A stretch of 64,000 bases of DNA, taken from Rhyacichthys aspro. Taxonomy: Eukaryota > Chordata > Actinopteri > Gobiiformes > Rhyacichthyidae. Positions within the stretch are counted from its first letter, which is position 1, and every line of letters starts with the position of its first letter. Below the pieces are notes generated by a model, which was not told the DNA's origin, did no database searches, and worked only from the letters and a program-made list of their open reading frames with translations. The position numbers and the translations under genes are program-made. The DNA lies in NCBI GenBank assembly GCA_036850595.1, contig CM072148.1, positions 23,641,394 through 23,705,393 on the forward strand, given 5' to 3'. Shown one piece after another: positions 41,401 through 50,458 of this stretch.

Positions 41401-43086
41401 CGTAGCCTTGTGTAACTCTGTCCCTTTCATTCGTCCTCTCTTTGCTTAAACAAGGACAAAAAAACTGCAGTGAATTTCAACCTCTCTCACTGTAACTGAG
41501 TCAACAAAATACAGAACGCACAGCACACACAGAGAACACATGAGCGAGCAGCGAGTCTGTCCACACTGCTGCAGGGTTTAGGGTAAAAGAGATAATCCAA
41601 TGGACACTGAAGTAGTTCAGATTTTTAGAAGTGTGTCAAATCTTTAACTGGACTTCCACTGGACTAGATTTACAGCAGTGTATAGTCTCTGTGATGATGC
41701 TCTTGTCTGCTTCTCCAAATAGACCTAGATAGAGCTAACAGCACCACATTTTCTAAACGTGGAACAATCTCCGTGAACTCTTTGAAACAGAGCAGCAGTG
41801 AGAGAAACGTGTCAATGGTTGCCATGGAGATAAACAGACAGCTCCACAGAGATGACAACAGACCGATACTGAGCCTGTGAGCACTGCCTTACAAAAAATA
41901 TTATCTTGTATTGTAAAGATTTCCAAACTGGTTAAAACAAAGGTAACTGTTTCCGTTTTTTAGACATAAACCTAGGAGCATTTACAGTACAATAACAATA
42001 TAATAATAACACCATTATTTTTATAGATGACCAACTGAAGATAAGTTGACGTCAGTCTTATTGCTAAATGTGTGACAAATTGGCAGAAATTTCAACATGG
42101 CCAACTCAATATCAAAGCAAAATGTCACAATATTCTGTGTGCCAGACTTTATTTGCAAGTCAAATAACAGGTCGAGTGGAAAAATTACATTAGTTTAAAG
42201 TAAACCTATAAATTTAGTCAGAAACTATTCATACACTATTTCTGCAGCTGTCATTTTTCAACAGAATAGAGCTCTGCAGTTGTATAAGTGCTCACCATGA
42301 ACAAACACAGTGACGTCAGCCGGCTTCAGGCCCCAGCTTCATCATCATCATCACCAGAGTCTGCCTTTAAAAGACCTGGACGACAGTAGTGTGACTGGTC
42401 CTACTGCTGGTCCACAGAAGGTTACCGTACATGACGTCAGAGGAGAGGACTCTGGTGATGGCAGCACGAGGCAACAGAAAAACTCTGTTGCTTCCGTCGA
42501 AAATTTCATATAATGGTTTGATTTACAATTTCTACAAACTAAGCTCAGCAGCAGATGTGGCCTATCCCCCTGCTGATGAAACAAAAGACGCAAGATGCTC
42601 TAGTGGAGACTCAGCGCACTGACACACTGACACCAATATTATACGGCCCTGACCCACTTCCACCAGAACACGGTGAGGACGGGTCTAACGGGCCCTGGAC
42701 CGGCCACATGAGCCCGCTCAGAAGCACACAATGCTCCGGTGTTCAGTGCGCCTCCGACCGTGTGCGCTTTTGTGAAGCAGCAGTCACATCCGCACAACAT
42801 CCCGGCCCTTACAGCGGAGTGAGCGGGACACGCGTGGGTCGGAACGGGCCCAGCTTCAGCCTTAGATCTCCCTGATTTGGTTGGACCTCCGGCTAGCGTC
42901 CGACCCCACCCATTAGAGCCTACCTGCAGAGCCGTACGCTTTGTGGAGCAGCCACCGCACGCTGGCGCTGACTTTGGCCCGGTTCTGGTCGTACTGGTCC
43001 AGAGGAGTCAGGTCCGGACCCGGGAGCGCGCTCTTCTTCATGGGGTCGGGACTGGAACCAGGACCGGGACCGGGAGGCTCGACCAT
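17078..43086 (-). CDS. camsap3: CAMSAP3, calmodulin-regulated spectrin-associated protein 3 (microtubule minus-end binder)
   Basis: Eighteen coding exons, in transcript order: 42924-43086, 39739-39995, 38831-38971, 38639-38728, 38172-38207, 35847-35985, 35154-35293, 34542-34635, 34411-34462, 34124-34185, 33435-33465, 31166-33262, 26827-26948, 25916-26202, 19629-19728, 19369-19481, 19121-19239 and 17078-17401. All junctions are GT/AG with matching phases if one missing base near 31686-31689 is allowed; that model gives about 1,455 aa. Domain order: N-terminal helical region (LYTDQYEQEHLKP), CH domain (about 218-350), long disordered linker with a coiled coil (ARLEEKRKSIEAQKKRIEA), minus-end-region helices (MAQRRAALLERQQKR), and the C-terminal CKK domain (about 1309-1440) that binds minus ends. 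The family anchors non-centrosomal microtubules, notably in epithelia. Linker motifs favour CAMSAP3 over CAMSAP1/2. Confidence 0.93.
18280..18795 (+). mobile_element. LINE 3' fragment in a camsap3 intron
   Basis: Plus-strand reading contains THHCDLYNEVGWPLLNVRRE, the end region of fish non-LTR reverse transcriptase ORFs, with stops and shifts. The segment ends in an A/T-rich tail (ATAAATAAAGTTTAATAATA). 5'-truncated and inactive, antisense to camsap3. Confidence 0.6.
19121..19239 (-). CDS. camsap3: camsap3 exon 17: N-terminal part of the CKK domain
   Basis: After a TTTTGCAG acceptor it encodes PKLFKEPSFKSNKFIIHSAL and SRCCLAGKVNEAQKKKIVE, ending at a GTACAAG donor. This is the opening of the CKK fold, invariant in style across CAMSAPs. 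It contains an A8 run (AAAAAAAA near 19131-19138), a likely spot for sequencing indels, but the frame is intact. Confidence 0.93.
19780..21307 (+). mobile_element. Tc1/mariner element, near full length, with TA target duplication
   Basis: Ends are inverted: left TACAGTTGTTTAAAAAAG then TTTGGGCACCCCT; right AGGGGTGCCCAAACTTTTAC then ATACAACTGTA. TA flanks both sides. The length is 1,528 bp. It sits in the camsap3 intron between exons 15 and 14, opposite to the host gene. Confidence 0.88.
20166..21180 (+). pseudogene. Tc1-type transposase, frameshifted remnant
   Basis: Begins MGASKQLSNDLNTKITDY and soon hits stops. An open part at 20390-20800 carries the helix-turn-helix region (NPQTTSKDLQDHL) and the first catalytic aspartate (WTDETKIELFG). 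Later pieces in other frames carry the second aspartate (QDKDPKH) and the third acidic position (SPDLNIIENLW), so the DD34E triad is recognisable but spread over several frames. Not functional. Confidence 0.85.
21470..21715 (+). mobile_element. Fish RTE/LINE-type 3' tail repeat
   Basis: Contains the familiar fish motifs CACCGTCCAAAGACATGCAT, GTCCAGGGTGTACCCCGCCT and GCTGGGATAGGCTCCAGCC, ending GGATAAGCGGTAGAAGATG. These are the 3' part of a high-copy non-LTR repeat. Non-coding. A short inverted relative lies at 41068-41160. Confidence 0.75.
21940..22192 (+). pseudogene. PIF/Harbinger-type transposase N-terminal fragment
   Basis: Reading across frames gives YVEQSNLIEQYSNDEIYACY and then, in another frame, RRSHALTVEEQELIALRFFA, followed by CG. 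This matches the region before the DDE domain of HARBI1-like transposases (ALT.EEQ.LIALRFFA.G). No catalytic domain follows in an obvious frame. A broken remnant in the camsap3 intron. Confidence 0.65.
22409..22481. repeat. 73-bp inverted-repeat arm, left (partner 25711-25783)
   Basis: TTTAAGACACACCAGCTTGT at the left of this arm is the reverse complement of ACAAGCTGGTGTGTCTTAAA at the right of 25711-25783. The match extends to CTTGTAACCAG with a few mismatches. The arms are 3.2 kb apart. They are two inverted copies of one repeat, or ends of a larger element. Confidence 0.75.
22483..23165. mobile_element. Mixed hAT-like fragments
   Basis: GGGATGGGCAGTATTT at about 22483 and ACCATTACACCCCTA ending near 23161 resemble the ends of different fish hAT-type repeats. 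A long T run lies at 22607-22624. Boundaries are uncertain. A small plus-strand frame at 22777-22889 lies within and is discussed in the findings. Confidence 0.4.
23166..24454. other. Intron sequence of unknown, repeat-like origin containing a strong hairpin
   Basis: The texture is less AT-rich than single-copy intron and several medium open frames occur (for example minus 23787-24167), but no protein family is recognised. The one clear structure is the perfect inverted repeat at 23813-23885. Possibly an old transposon interior. Confidence 0.4.
23813..23885. repeat. Perfect 30-bp inverted repeat with 13-base loop
   Basis: Left arm 23813-23842 starts GCAAGTATGACACATG and right arm 23856-23885 ends CATGTGTCATACTTGC. 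The arms are exact complements and the loop is TCAGCCCCTGGAT. In RNA from either strand this would form a 30-pair hairpin. Confidence 0.95.
24455..24715 (+). mobile_element. Fish dispersed repeat (SINE/LINE-tail type)
   Basis: Shows motifs common in fish genomes: TTATAGAGCGCATTTCAAGG, CAAAGCACTTCACA, CATTCACTCCACAGTCACAC and GGAGGCAAGGTGGGTAAAGT. Non-coding; the frames read across it are not genes. Confidence 0.65.
25622..25888. mobile_element. Non-autonomous TIR element (MITE) beside a camsap3 splice donor
   Basis: Left GTAACCTTGGTTCTCTGAG (from 25632) is inverted at the right as TTAGAGAACCAAAGTTAC (ending 25878), about 28-bp ends with three mismatches. The right arm of the 73-bp inverted repeat (25711-25783) is internal to it. 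It ends about 27 bp from the donor of camsap3 exon 14 at 25915. Confidence 0.65.
25916..26202 (-). CDS. camsap3: camsap3 exon 14
   Basis: Acceptor TCTGTGCTCAG; encodes a Pro/Thr linker, then GDFTRGEYARRQQLRIMDDL and EKMLRQKS, a conserved helix upstream of the CKK domain, then a basic low-complexity stretch (GKKTRTRPRSMTREE). The donor is GTCAGT. 287 nt leaves phase 1, continued by exon 15. Confidence 0.92.
26255..26340 (+). mobile_element. LINE/SINE 3' tail fragment
   Basis: TGTGAAGCCCTTTGAGGAAC followed by GGGCTGTACAAATTGACTTG resembles the end of fish retroposons whose tail is a TTGA repeat. Only the tail is present. Confidence 0.55.
26827..26948 (-). CDS. camsap3: camsap3 exon 13: coiled-coil/minus-end-recognition segment
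   Basis: Acceptor GTGTGTTGCAG; encodes EGVHSEGEMAQRRAALLERQ and QKRTEELRRRRHWHDQD, a charged helix matching the MAQKRASLLERQQRR block of mammalian CAMSAP3. The donor is GTGACC. 122 nt leaves phase 2, completed by exon 14. Confidence 0.93.
27135..28339. mobile_element. Dispersed element with CAAGTCCAAGTCAAGTC-type ends
   Basis: Near the left, TGTACAAGTCCAAGTCAAGT then CTTTGACCACGAGTCC; near the right, CTGCAAGTCCAAGTCAAGTC then CTTTGGACCACGAGTCC. These are direct, degenerate repeats of a high-copy fish motif. A hAT-like GGGATGCATCAATCC motif near 27385 marks another fragment inside. Non-coding. Confidence 0.5.
28193..28789 (+). repeat. Composite repeat: two identical 147-bp blocks around a 303-bp block
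   Basis: Block P at 28193-28339 is repeated exactly at 28643-28789. Between them lies block Q (28339-28645 including 1- and 3-base overlaps), which recurs exactly at 30132-30438. P is the end of the preceding dispersed element; Q ends in AATTGAAATTGAAACG and looks like a LINE tail. Confidence 0.9.
28800..29345 (+). mobile_element. Non-LTR retrotransposon (L2/CR1-like) reverse-transcriptase fragment
   Basis: Plus-strand pieces read ATIIPVPKQSN, then after a shift DFRPVALTPIPAKCLEELV, and later FADDTTV (29221-29241), which is the Y/FADD catalytic box of reverse transcriptase. Stops and frameshifts separate them and the region between is shortened, so it is an inactive fragment. Confidence 0.75.
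29430..30131. mobile_element. Probable foldback/TIR element
   Basis: The left edge has CGCGTTTCCATTGGGCTGGG near 29440. The right edge has TTAATGGAAACACACC and GGTGGAAACG ending near 30133, an inverted GTTTCCA/TGGAAAC pair as in common fish foldback repeats. The interior has no coding potential. Its right edge touches block Q. Confidence 0.5.
30132..30438 (+). repeat. Block Q, second copy (exact match of 28339-28645)
   Basis: All 307 bases appear the same in the two loci, from CGCTGTTATTCACTCC to GATGTAACCA. Contains CAATAAAGAAGTGAATTG, so it is likely a LINE 3' end with its own polyadenylation signal. Confidence 0.9.
30541..30889. mobile_element. MITE with ACCGTATTTTC termini
   Basis: Left ACCGTATTTTCCGGACTATA and right TATAGTCCAGAAAATACGGT are inverted with one mismatch. 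Internal repeats ATAAGCCGCACCGGACTATA and GTATAAGCCGCATGG are typical of this widespread fish family. Length about 350 bp. Confidence 0.85.
31166..33262 (-). CDS. camsap3: camsap3 exon 12: large linker exon with a 1-base frameshift
   Basis: Acceptor CGTCTCTGCAG at 33263. Encodes PLSAVAFSIPFGLDSDVD, a Pro/Ser-rich linker, MTSFAERRDSRRR, the coiled coil ARLEEKRKSIEAQKKRIEA with IFAKHRQRLG, DALQCLQKDMQKLTQQQQQL, PAELKFPPLTRVLTPPQN and VDSLPHLRR. Near 31686-31689 (CCCC on the plus strand) the frame must move by one base to continue into GPKTPQESPSD and an acidic Ser-rich stretch ending GGIGFFYM at a GTCAGT donor. In the unshifted frame the exon runs into a stop near 31546. Because both sides match the family, one missing base, probably an assembly error at a homopolymer, is the simplest reading; a real allele defect cannot be excluded. 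Confidence 0.9.
33605..33700. mobile_element. hAT-like terminal fragment
   Basis: AAGGGTGCTCTGATTGTTC then GATCATGATCGGCTGATAAT resembles the AGGGGTGT...GATCGGC ends of fish hAT elements. The other end was not found. Located in the intron between camsap3 exons 11 and 10. Confidence 0.4.
34542..35985 (-). CDS. camsap3: camsap3 exons 6-8: core of the calponin-homology (CH) domain
   Basis: Exon 6 (35847-35985) encodes IRYRKDK, FPLVSGVKDLSNGCAIAAV and LHFYCPSLLPLE. Exon 7 (35154-35293) encodes DVCLKDTMSVADSVYNLQLI, REFCETHLQ and CCPLAVEDLLYAPPLLH. Exon 8 (34542-34635) encodes LNIMSFLAELMEWFEVKKPD followed by FVKP. The order and wording match the CAMSAP-type CH domain. Phases 1, 0 and 1 join cleanly. 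Confidence 0.95.
38172..38207 (-). CDS. camsap3: camsap3 exon 5: 36-nt microexon before the CH domain
   Basis: Acceptor CCTGTTTCAG and consensus donor GTAAGT flank 36 nt encoding NQSSRWYWKLVP, phase 0 on both sides. The next exon starts IRYRKDK. CAMSAP2 has KWYWKLVPARYRK at the same point, which supports it as a real, possibly alternative, exon. Confidence 0.85.
38975..38995 (-). repeat. Poly(A) tract next to the camsap3 exon 3 acceptor
   Basis: About 21 A residues on the plus strand form a pure T tract on the camsap3 strand just before the TGCAG acceptor of exon 3 (38831-38971). It serves as the polypyrimidine tract and is prone to length variation. Confidence 0.8.
41068..41160 (-). mobile_element. 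Short fragment of the fish RTE-type tail repeat
   Basis: GGGTGACTGGAGTCTATCCC, then CCCACCCTGGACAATGGCCA, is the reversed, decayed form of the GTCCAGGGTG...GGGATAGGCTCCAG module at 21470-21715. In camsap3 intron 1. Confidence 0.55.
42047..42439. promoter_or_regulatory. Cluster of three palindromic CRE motifs (TGACGTCA)
   Basis: Exact TGACGTCA occurs at 42047-42054, 42311-42318 and 42432-42439, 0.5-0.9 kb inside camsap3 intron 1. The palindrome binds CREB/ATF-type bZIP factors. The motif matches are certain; function is inference. Confidence 0.55.
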
Positions 43087-43190
43087 GGTCGCCGCACGAG
43101 CTCAGCACCACTGATGCATGCGCTCCCGGGATGCGACGAGATGAGCGAGGCAATAGGCGCATGCGCATAAAGGCCAGCCACAATTAGCTG
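42640..43190 (-). promoter_or_regulatory. camsap3: CpG-rich promoter region of camsap3
   Basis: A dense CpG stretch around exon 1, unlike the AT-rich flanks. A perfect NRF1-type site GCGCATGCGC lies at 43157-43166, about 70 bp upstream of the start ATG (43084-43086). The ATG is in a strong context (GCGACCATGG). No TATA box is clear, consistent with a CpG-island promoter. Confidence 0.7.
42924..43086 (-). CDS. camsap3: camsap3 exon 1 with start codon
   Basis: Encodes MVEPPGPGPG, then LDQYDQNRAKVSASVRWLLH and KAYGSA before a CAG|GTAGGC donor. CAMSAP3 proteins also begin MVE plus a Pro/Gly stretch followed by SLDQYDFSRAK, which supports this start. A downstream Met at codon 16 is a weaker alternative. 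Confidence 0.92.
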
Positions 43191-43892
43191 CTCATTGAAG
43201 CTGAGGCAATGAGCTGCTATTGTAAGAATGTGCTGTATTTTTGATTGAAGAGTTTCAAATAATAATAACATTTAGTAATATGTCCATAATTCATACAGAC
43301 TGGCCTACACCTAAACACAATAAAATATGACAATATGATTTTAATTGACACAGCAAATATATAGGCTGATGTTTTTCCTGTATTAAAGGTGAAGTTGTAA
43401 CTGCATAGAATATAGCTTACAGCACTTTGCTGTGGTTTTCCTATAGTTTATTGTTTTCACTGGTTCTGTAGTCTTCTGTAGTCTATAAAGGAATACAGTC
43501 TGATATACTCAATATTGTATTTAGGTTACAGTAGTAGCATATTGCAAGACATTATGTGAGTGAGGTGCTCTTTATCTATGCTTATAATAAAGAAAATAGG
43601 CCAATGACCCTACTGTTTCTGAAGACAGTTCTTTCTTTCTCTGTCTTTAACGTCTCAACTGGTAAACAAACATGGCATCGCTGACAATGAAGTTGCACAA
43701 AGAGAGATCTGCACGCTCAACTCGGTAAAAGTTATGCAGGGTTGCTTTGAACTAAAAGTTCAGGTAGCCTAAAAATCTGATGTGATAAGGTTGTTTTTGA
43801 ACAAAAGATGTATAACTGTATAAGTGTAAACATTGTCCATTGGTCTGTTAAAAGGGCCTAGTTACAAAAACCTATTATGCATAATAGCAATA
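43190..43892. other. Upstream intergenic sequence
   Basis: AT-rich, with no gene or recognisable repeat seen apart from the flanking features. Confidence 0.4.
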
Positions 43893-44455
43893 TACAGTGC
43901 CATGAGAAAGTGTTTACCCCATTTTTCTTTCTTTCTTTTTCTTTTTTTTCAGATTTGTCACACATAAATGTTTCAGAGCATCAAACAAATTTAAATATTA
44001 GACAAAGATAACTCAAGAAAACACAAAAGGCAATTTTAAAGTGATGATTTTATTTATGAGGGGAAAAAGCTATACAAACCTACCTAGCCACATGTGACAA
44101 GGTGATCGCCTCCTTTGTCATGAATTAACTGATGAGAAAAAAAAAGTAATTTGCATCTATCAGTCTGGAAATGGTTACAGAGACATTTCTAAAGTTTTGG
44201 GATTCCATCCACTGTGAGAGCCATTATCCACAAATGGAGAAAATGGTGAACCTTGTGTGGCTGGACTACCAACATTACCCCAAGAGCGCAATTACAACTC
44301 ATCCAAGAGAGCCCTCAACATCTAAAGAACTGCAGACTTCACTTAAGGTCTCAACAGTCAAATATTGTGGTGCTGCTTTGCTGCTTCAGGAACTGGACGA
44401 CTTGCTGTGATTGAAGGAACCATGAATTCTGCTCTCTACCAAAAATCCTGGCTTT
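43893..44455 (+). mobile_element. Tc1-like element, 3'-truncated
   Basis: Starts TACAGTGCCATGAGAAAGTG, related to the right end of the 4227-5284 element, then GTTTCAGAGCATCAAAC and CTGGAAATGGTTACAGAGAC, and ends in decayed transposase-derived sequence (ACCATGAATTCTGCTCTC). No right terminus. Confidence 0.7.
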
Positions 44456-44653
44456 AAGTGTGTTCTGAGGGATTTCCTTCCCTATGATGTCATTTTTACC
44501 AAATATGGCAAATGCAGAAAATGCCTGCTTTTTCCTTCTTCTAATCGAGGCCAACAAAACAGACTCCGACTTGGTGTTTACACAGTTCTGCAGCATGGTG
44601 CACAGGTGTACAGAGGAGAGAGAGCTTGATTTCTTGCGTGGCATGATGAAGAG

Positions 44654-46207
<1,554 letters not shown>

Positions 46208-46399
46208 GTGAAGAGGCACTTGACATGATCATGGAACCCACCACTTCTTTGATGCCCCAGTTTAATCCTCCAGGCACAGGACTAACCAATATATAAGGAC
46301 CCACCTGCTATGTCGTGGCCAGAGTTGGTAAGCTGATTAACAGTTTTGCTTTATTTTCACCACAAACATCACAAAACTTGCATGGGAGAAGGACGGTCC

Positions 46400-46980
46400 C
46401 CGAGTGGAATGACCTCAATGCCACCACCATGCGGGCTTACTTTAAAGTCGTTCTGTTGACTGGCATCTATTGTTCCCATGGCGACGCAACCTGCAGCCTA
46501 TGGGATGACTAGATGGGCCAGCATTTCTTTGACAACTGACTGTCTAGACCACGACGTTGGGGAGCAGATAAGCTGGTTGCGTTTCAGGAAATTGGGATCT
46601 GTGGACTGCCGAAGCTCCCTCGGATGTTCAATCCAGCTCTAGACATTTGTGTGGGCAAGCAACTCGTACCATACAGGGGCACTGGTAACTCCAGGAATAC
46701 ATGCCCATGAAGCTGGCCAGTTATGGTTTAAAAATGTGTCATATGCATGGGGGGTTTCTGTTAACACAGATCAGCTAGTGCGCCAGCAGAATAAAACCAG
46801 GGACGGAGGGGCTAAGAGGGGTGACTGTTACGTGTGATCATTTTTTTTCCTCTTTTGGGTCGGCAGAGGAGCTGCCCTAAAGGCAGATTACCATGGTTGG
46901 CACAATGTGCAAAAACTGACCAGAGCTCCTCCCTCAGCTCTTCAGGGTACAGGGGACAGGCTGCCGCCTCCCCTGAACTG
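46400..46980 (+). pseudogene. piggyBac-type transposase fragment
   Basis: Reads PEWNDLNATTMRAYFKVVLL and TGIYCSHGDATCSLWDD, then after shifts LPRMFNPALDICVGKQLVPY and RGTG, matching the DDBD/catalytic region of PGBD4-like piggyBac transposases (NP..DICVDEQLVPFRGR). Stops and frameshifts interrupt it. Upstream, 46216-46400 may belong to the same element, split from 44456-44653 by the hAT insertion. Confidence 0.75.
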
Positions 46981-48340
46981 TTCTGTATGCTGTTGCTATC
47001 TTTTGTTATTTTGTCATTGTTGTTGTTGTTCAGATTATGTTCATTTTTAGATCTTGTCCTTGTTTTTTTGTGTTGTTAGAATAAATAATAATTCTGTAAA
47101 TGTACACCATAAGTTCAACAGTAACAATCTGTTATTCCTAAAAACAGAATGTTACTGTTATGTACAAAAGGAACATTTCTTTTACAGAACTAGGATGCTT
47201 TAAAAAATCACATTACTATAAGTGTACTGTCATTATTCATTACAAATACTGATGTATACAGGGTCAAAAATATGCGTAACTTAGAGTAGTTTGTAAATTT
47301 TCTCTAAAACAGCAAAGCAGGGTAACTGTAAAATAAAATAAATAAAATAAAATAAGAAAAAATAACAGCAACATATTTTTGTTAAAACAGTAATTCAACA
47401 GTAAGATACTGTGTGACACCGCAAAACAACAGGCTTTCTTTTTTGTGAAATCAACTGGCAGTAAGAACCTGTGATTTCTACAGTACGATAATCAAAACTG
47501 TGCAGCCAGTTCGTTGCTTTTCCAGACTAAAATATTTAACAGTGCAGTAGCGTGGTCTTAGGCAGACATTTCTGGCACACTTGGTGGCCAGCAGAGGGTG
47601 CTATTGTATCGCAAAAGAAGAATGGCTCCTAATTTATGGTAGACAAGACCTGATTACACTTTCATCACTGAATGTATATTTCTTTGTCTGAATAAGTTTT
47701 ACAGTCTGTAATTATATCATCATTATTATTATTCCTTTATTTATACATTTTCAAGTAGAGTATATACATCATTTACATAAACTGAGAATGAACACATTAT
47801 TCACTAAAAACAGGAGCAAGCGCTTAAAGATGTGTTCTCCAGTTCCTGTGTCTCATGTCGGCATAAATATAATGGTACATGACAAAAAATAGATTTGAAA
47901 ATGAATGTGTACCAATAAGAGAGTCTGTGGATGAGGAGGGATGACCAGCTGACCAGAGAGTAACAGGTCCAATGATGAATGAACAATTTGCCACCTGTAA
48001 TGAATCTCAGAGCTCCGTGACAGCATCCAGCATGTGTGTGGAGAAGTTCATAATCAATATACACAACCAAAGTCTTGAAGAGGTTAGAGGGTGACAGCAA
48101 CCAGCCATTTCCTGGCATTTAAATAAAAACAAGATTTATGTCGAAAATTATCCCCAATTTAAATGTAAACTTAATCTCCAGGTTTTCAGTGTGAGGCTTA
48201 AAAGTTAAATCTTCATCAATTGTTATACCAAGATATTTATTTATAAGACCTCACCTCCACCTTCTTTCTGTTGGAAAATAACATACCCATTGTCTTACTG
48301 GCATTTGGCATCAACCTGAGCTGTAAAAATTGTGTGTGTG
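46980..48340. other. Intergenic sequence with a possible CTCF motif
   Basis: No genes seen. (AAATA)n-like simple sequence lies near 47329-47357. TGGCCAGCAGAGGGTGCTA at 47585-47603 differs at three tolerated positions from the CTCF core TGGCCACCAGGGGGCGCTA; whether it is bound is unknown. Confidence 0.4.
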
Positions 48341-48639
48341 CAGTGGCGTGCTTACCATTACCCAAAGGTAGGCAAATGCCTAGGGCCCCCAACATGCAAG
48401 GTTGTTCCTTTTGTATTGTACACACAAGCGACAGAATGGTTGAGCCACACTGCACTTGTGTTAGAACTGACAGTAACTGAAAAGAACAATAATGTTCTCA
48501 CTCTGTCAAAATCACATATTGAAGTGAATTTAATAGTATTAGTAAATTTACTCACTTCTGTATTAAGAAAAAACGAGGAAAATGAGGAGGCCCCCTCAAA
48601 GGTTTCCCTACGGCCCCAAATTTGCTAAGCCCGCCACTG
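48341..48639. mobile_element. MITE with CAGTGGCG ends
   Basis: Left CAGTGGCGTGCTTACC, right TAAGCCCGCCACTG, inverted. Internal TAGGGCCCCC and GGCCCCCTC / CGGCCCCAAATT motifs are typical of a fish hAT-like family. No clear 8-bp duplication was seen. Confidence 0.65.
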
Positions 48640-49817
48640 AGACAAGGTCATCTGTTTTTGCACATGAGCAGATAACTGAACTGTCAGCAGTGCACAGCTG
48701 CATCAGTGAGACAGTGAGGACAACAATCAACAACAAGATACAGATAAATGCAGCTGGAGGAGAGAAGAAGAGGACAATACTAATTCATCTGACACTCGTG
48801 ACCTACAGAGAATTAAGTTCAATGTAAAGGGTTGAAGTTTTCGATCACACCAAAACAGATCTCCACAGTAGACTTCTTCACAGCTACAGAATTGGCCTTA
48901 AGAAACAACAAGCTAGTTGGAACTGAAGCTGAAGAATTGAGACTTAAAGTCACACCTGCCCTGGCCTGGACAACTATGTGTTAAAGCCCAGACAGAGCCA
49001 GATTCACAACAAAAGGCCATCAACTTCAGAGAAGGTAAGTTATGCTAAGGCCCTAAGGTGGGAAATTACCCCCATTGAAACCAACACAGGCCATTCACCT
49101 GCTCAATGAGACTGATACTGCTTCCATCCTCTCATTGGGTAAAACTCTGGTTAAACCACTCCCTCTCAGGAATATAAACTCAGGGGATAAAACATCTTCT
49201 GTTTTCTAAACTACTGGACTGACTGCACTCTGTTGTTTTCTAAAACTTCTAGATTAATAAGGTGATAAAATATTATTGGAATATAAATGGCCCTTAATCT
49301 GTTCATCGATAAGCTTTTCAAGATTTTTGGCTAAAACACAGAGTTTTGAAATTGACCTGTAGTTATTGCAGAAGGATCACTAAATGTATGATCTTCCAAA
49401 TGTAGGGAATAGAGCTTTGCTATATGGATAGATTAAAAATACAACTGTGATGCGTGCAGATTAAGTAAGGGGGAAGATTGTCAGGGCTGGCTGATTTTCT
49501 AATATCTAGATGCTTGAGCTATTTACAGAACTCACTAACAGACGAGTGAATGAAAAGGTATGGCTACTGGAGATTGGGCTCCTGGAGGTGTGGCTGGTAG
49601 AGATAGGAATTTCAGAAGTGTCATAAAACAAAGAGCTGGAGGCAACAAAGTGACTGTTAAAACAGATCAGCATCTTAGCTGTGAATCTGGACTGTAATTG
49701 ACAACCAACTGAGACTTCGTCTCTTTCTCTTCTGAATGAATTTCAGTGAGTCATTTAAATTGTTTGTTGCCTCAGATAAATAATGGGTACATTTAGCTCT
49801 TTTATTTAGAAGAAGTG
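48640..49817. other. Intergenic sequence, repeat-derived in part
   Basis: No gene recognised. 49020-49240 (AAACCACTCCCTCTCAGG, then ATATAAACTC) resembles 1040-1240 in the first intron, suggesting one dispersed family; the match is loose. Confidence 0.35.
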
Positions 49818-50358
49818 TTTGTGAAGGTTCTCAGTCATCCAGGACATTTTCAAGAAAAGGGTTTTCTGACAAGGCATCTGGACATAAGTTTTAGGTGAAG
49901 ACGTTTTATCCCACATCCAAGGGACTTTGTCAATTCTGAGTTCAACTGAAAAATAGGGAGGGATTTAGCCTGAAACTACTGTGATTGGACAAGGCTAGAC
50001 TGGTATCATAGTCGTTAGTCAGTGTGGGAGCTGATGGGGAGTCATTAGGCTTCTGCGAACCATTAGCATAACTGCTACCTCCAGGTGTTACTTTCATAAC
50101 ACCCAAATCAAAGCAGTTTCATTCTAATATGAAACTAACACCTGGAGTTAGAAGTTATGCTAATGGTTAACAGGAACCTAAACCTCCCCCACCAGCCTTG
50201 TCAAGCCTTGTCCAATCACTGTTGTCTCCGGTCAAATCCCTCCATCTGAGGGATCAATATCTCAGCTCTTTTTCCAGTTGAACTCAGAATTGACAAAGTC
50301 CTTGGATGAGGGATGAAACGTCTTCACCTAAAACTTATGTCCAGATGCCTTGTCAGAA
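49818..50358. mobile_element. Large foldback element interrupted by the gap
   Basis: Left TTCTGACAAGGCATCTGGAC (49864) mirrors right GTCCAGATGCCTTGTCAGAA (ending 50358). The pairing continues inward through TTAGGTGAAGACGTTTTATC and GATGAAACGTCTTCACCTAA, and again near the centre through ACCATTAGCATAACT. The centre of symmetry is about 50111. Roughly 45 bp of the right end are missing into the N run. Confidence 0.85.
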
Positions 50359-50458
50359 NNNNNNNNNNNNNNNNNNNNNNNNNNNNNNNNNNNNNNNNNN
50401 NNNNNNNNNNNNNNNNNNNNNNNNNNNNNNNNNNNNNNNNNNNNNNNNNNNNNNNNNN
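50359..50458. other. Assembly gap of 100 N
   Basis: Exactly 100 N, the usual placeholder for a join of unknown size between two contigs. The left contig ends inside a foldback arm; the right contig begins inside the duplicated segment. Confidence 0.99.

Noticed and set aside
42295..42400. Alternative camsap3 coding first exon ending at the GTGAGC donor
   Set aside because: The phase needed to join exon 2 hits a TGA shortly upstream and has no ATG, so it is not called as coding; a non-coding first exon stays possible.
42310..43271. Several frames in the GC-rich region
   Set aside because: High GC lengthens chance frames; only the frame starting at 43086 (minus) matches CAMSAP3 and splices correctly.
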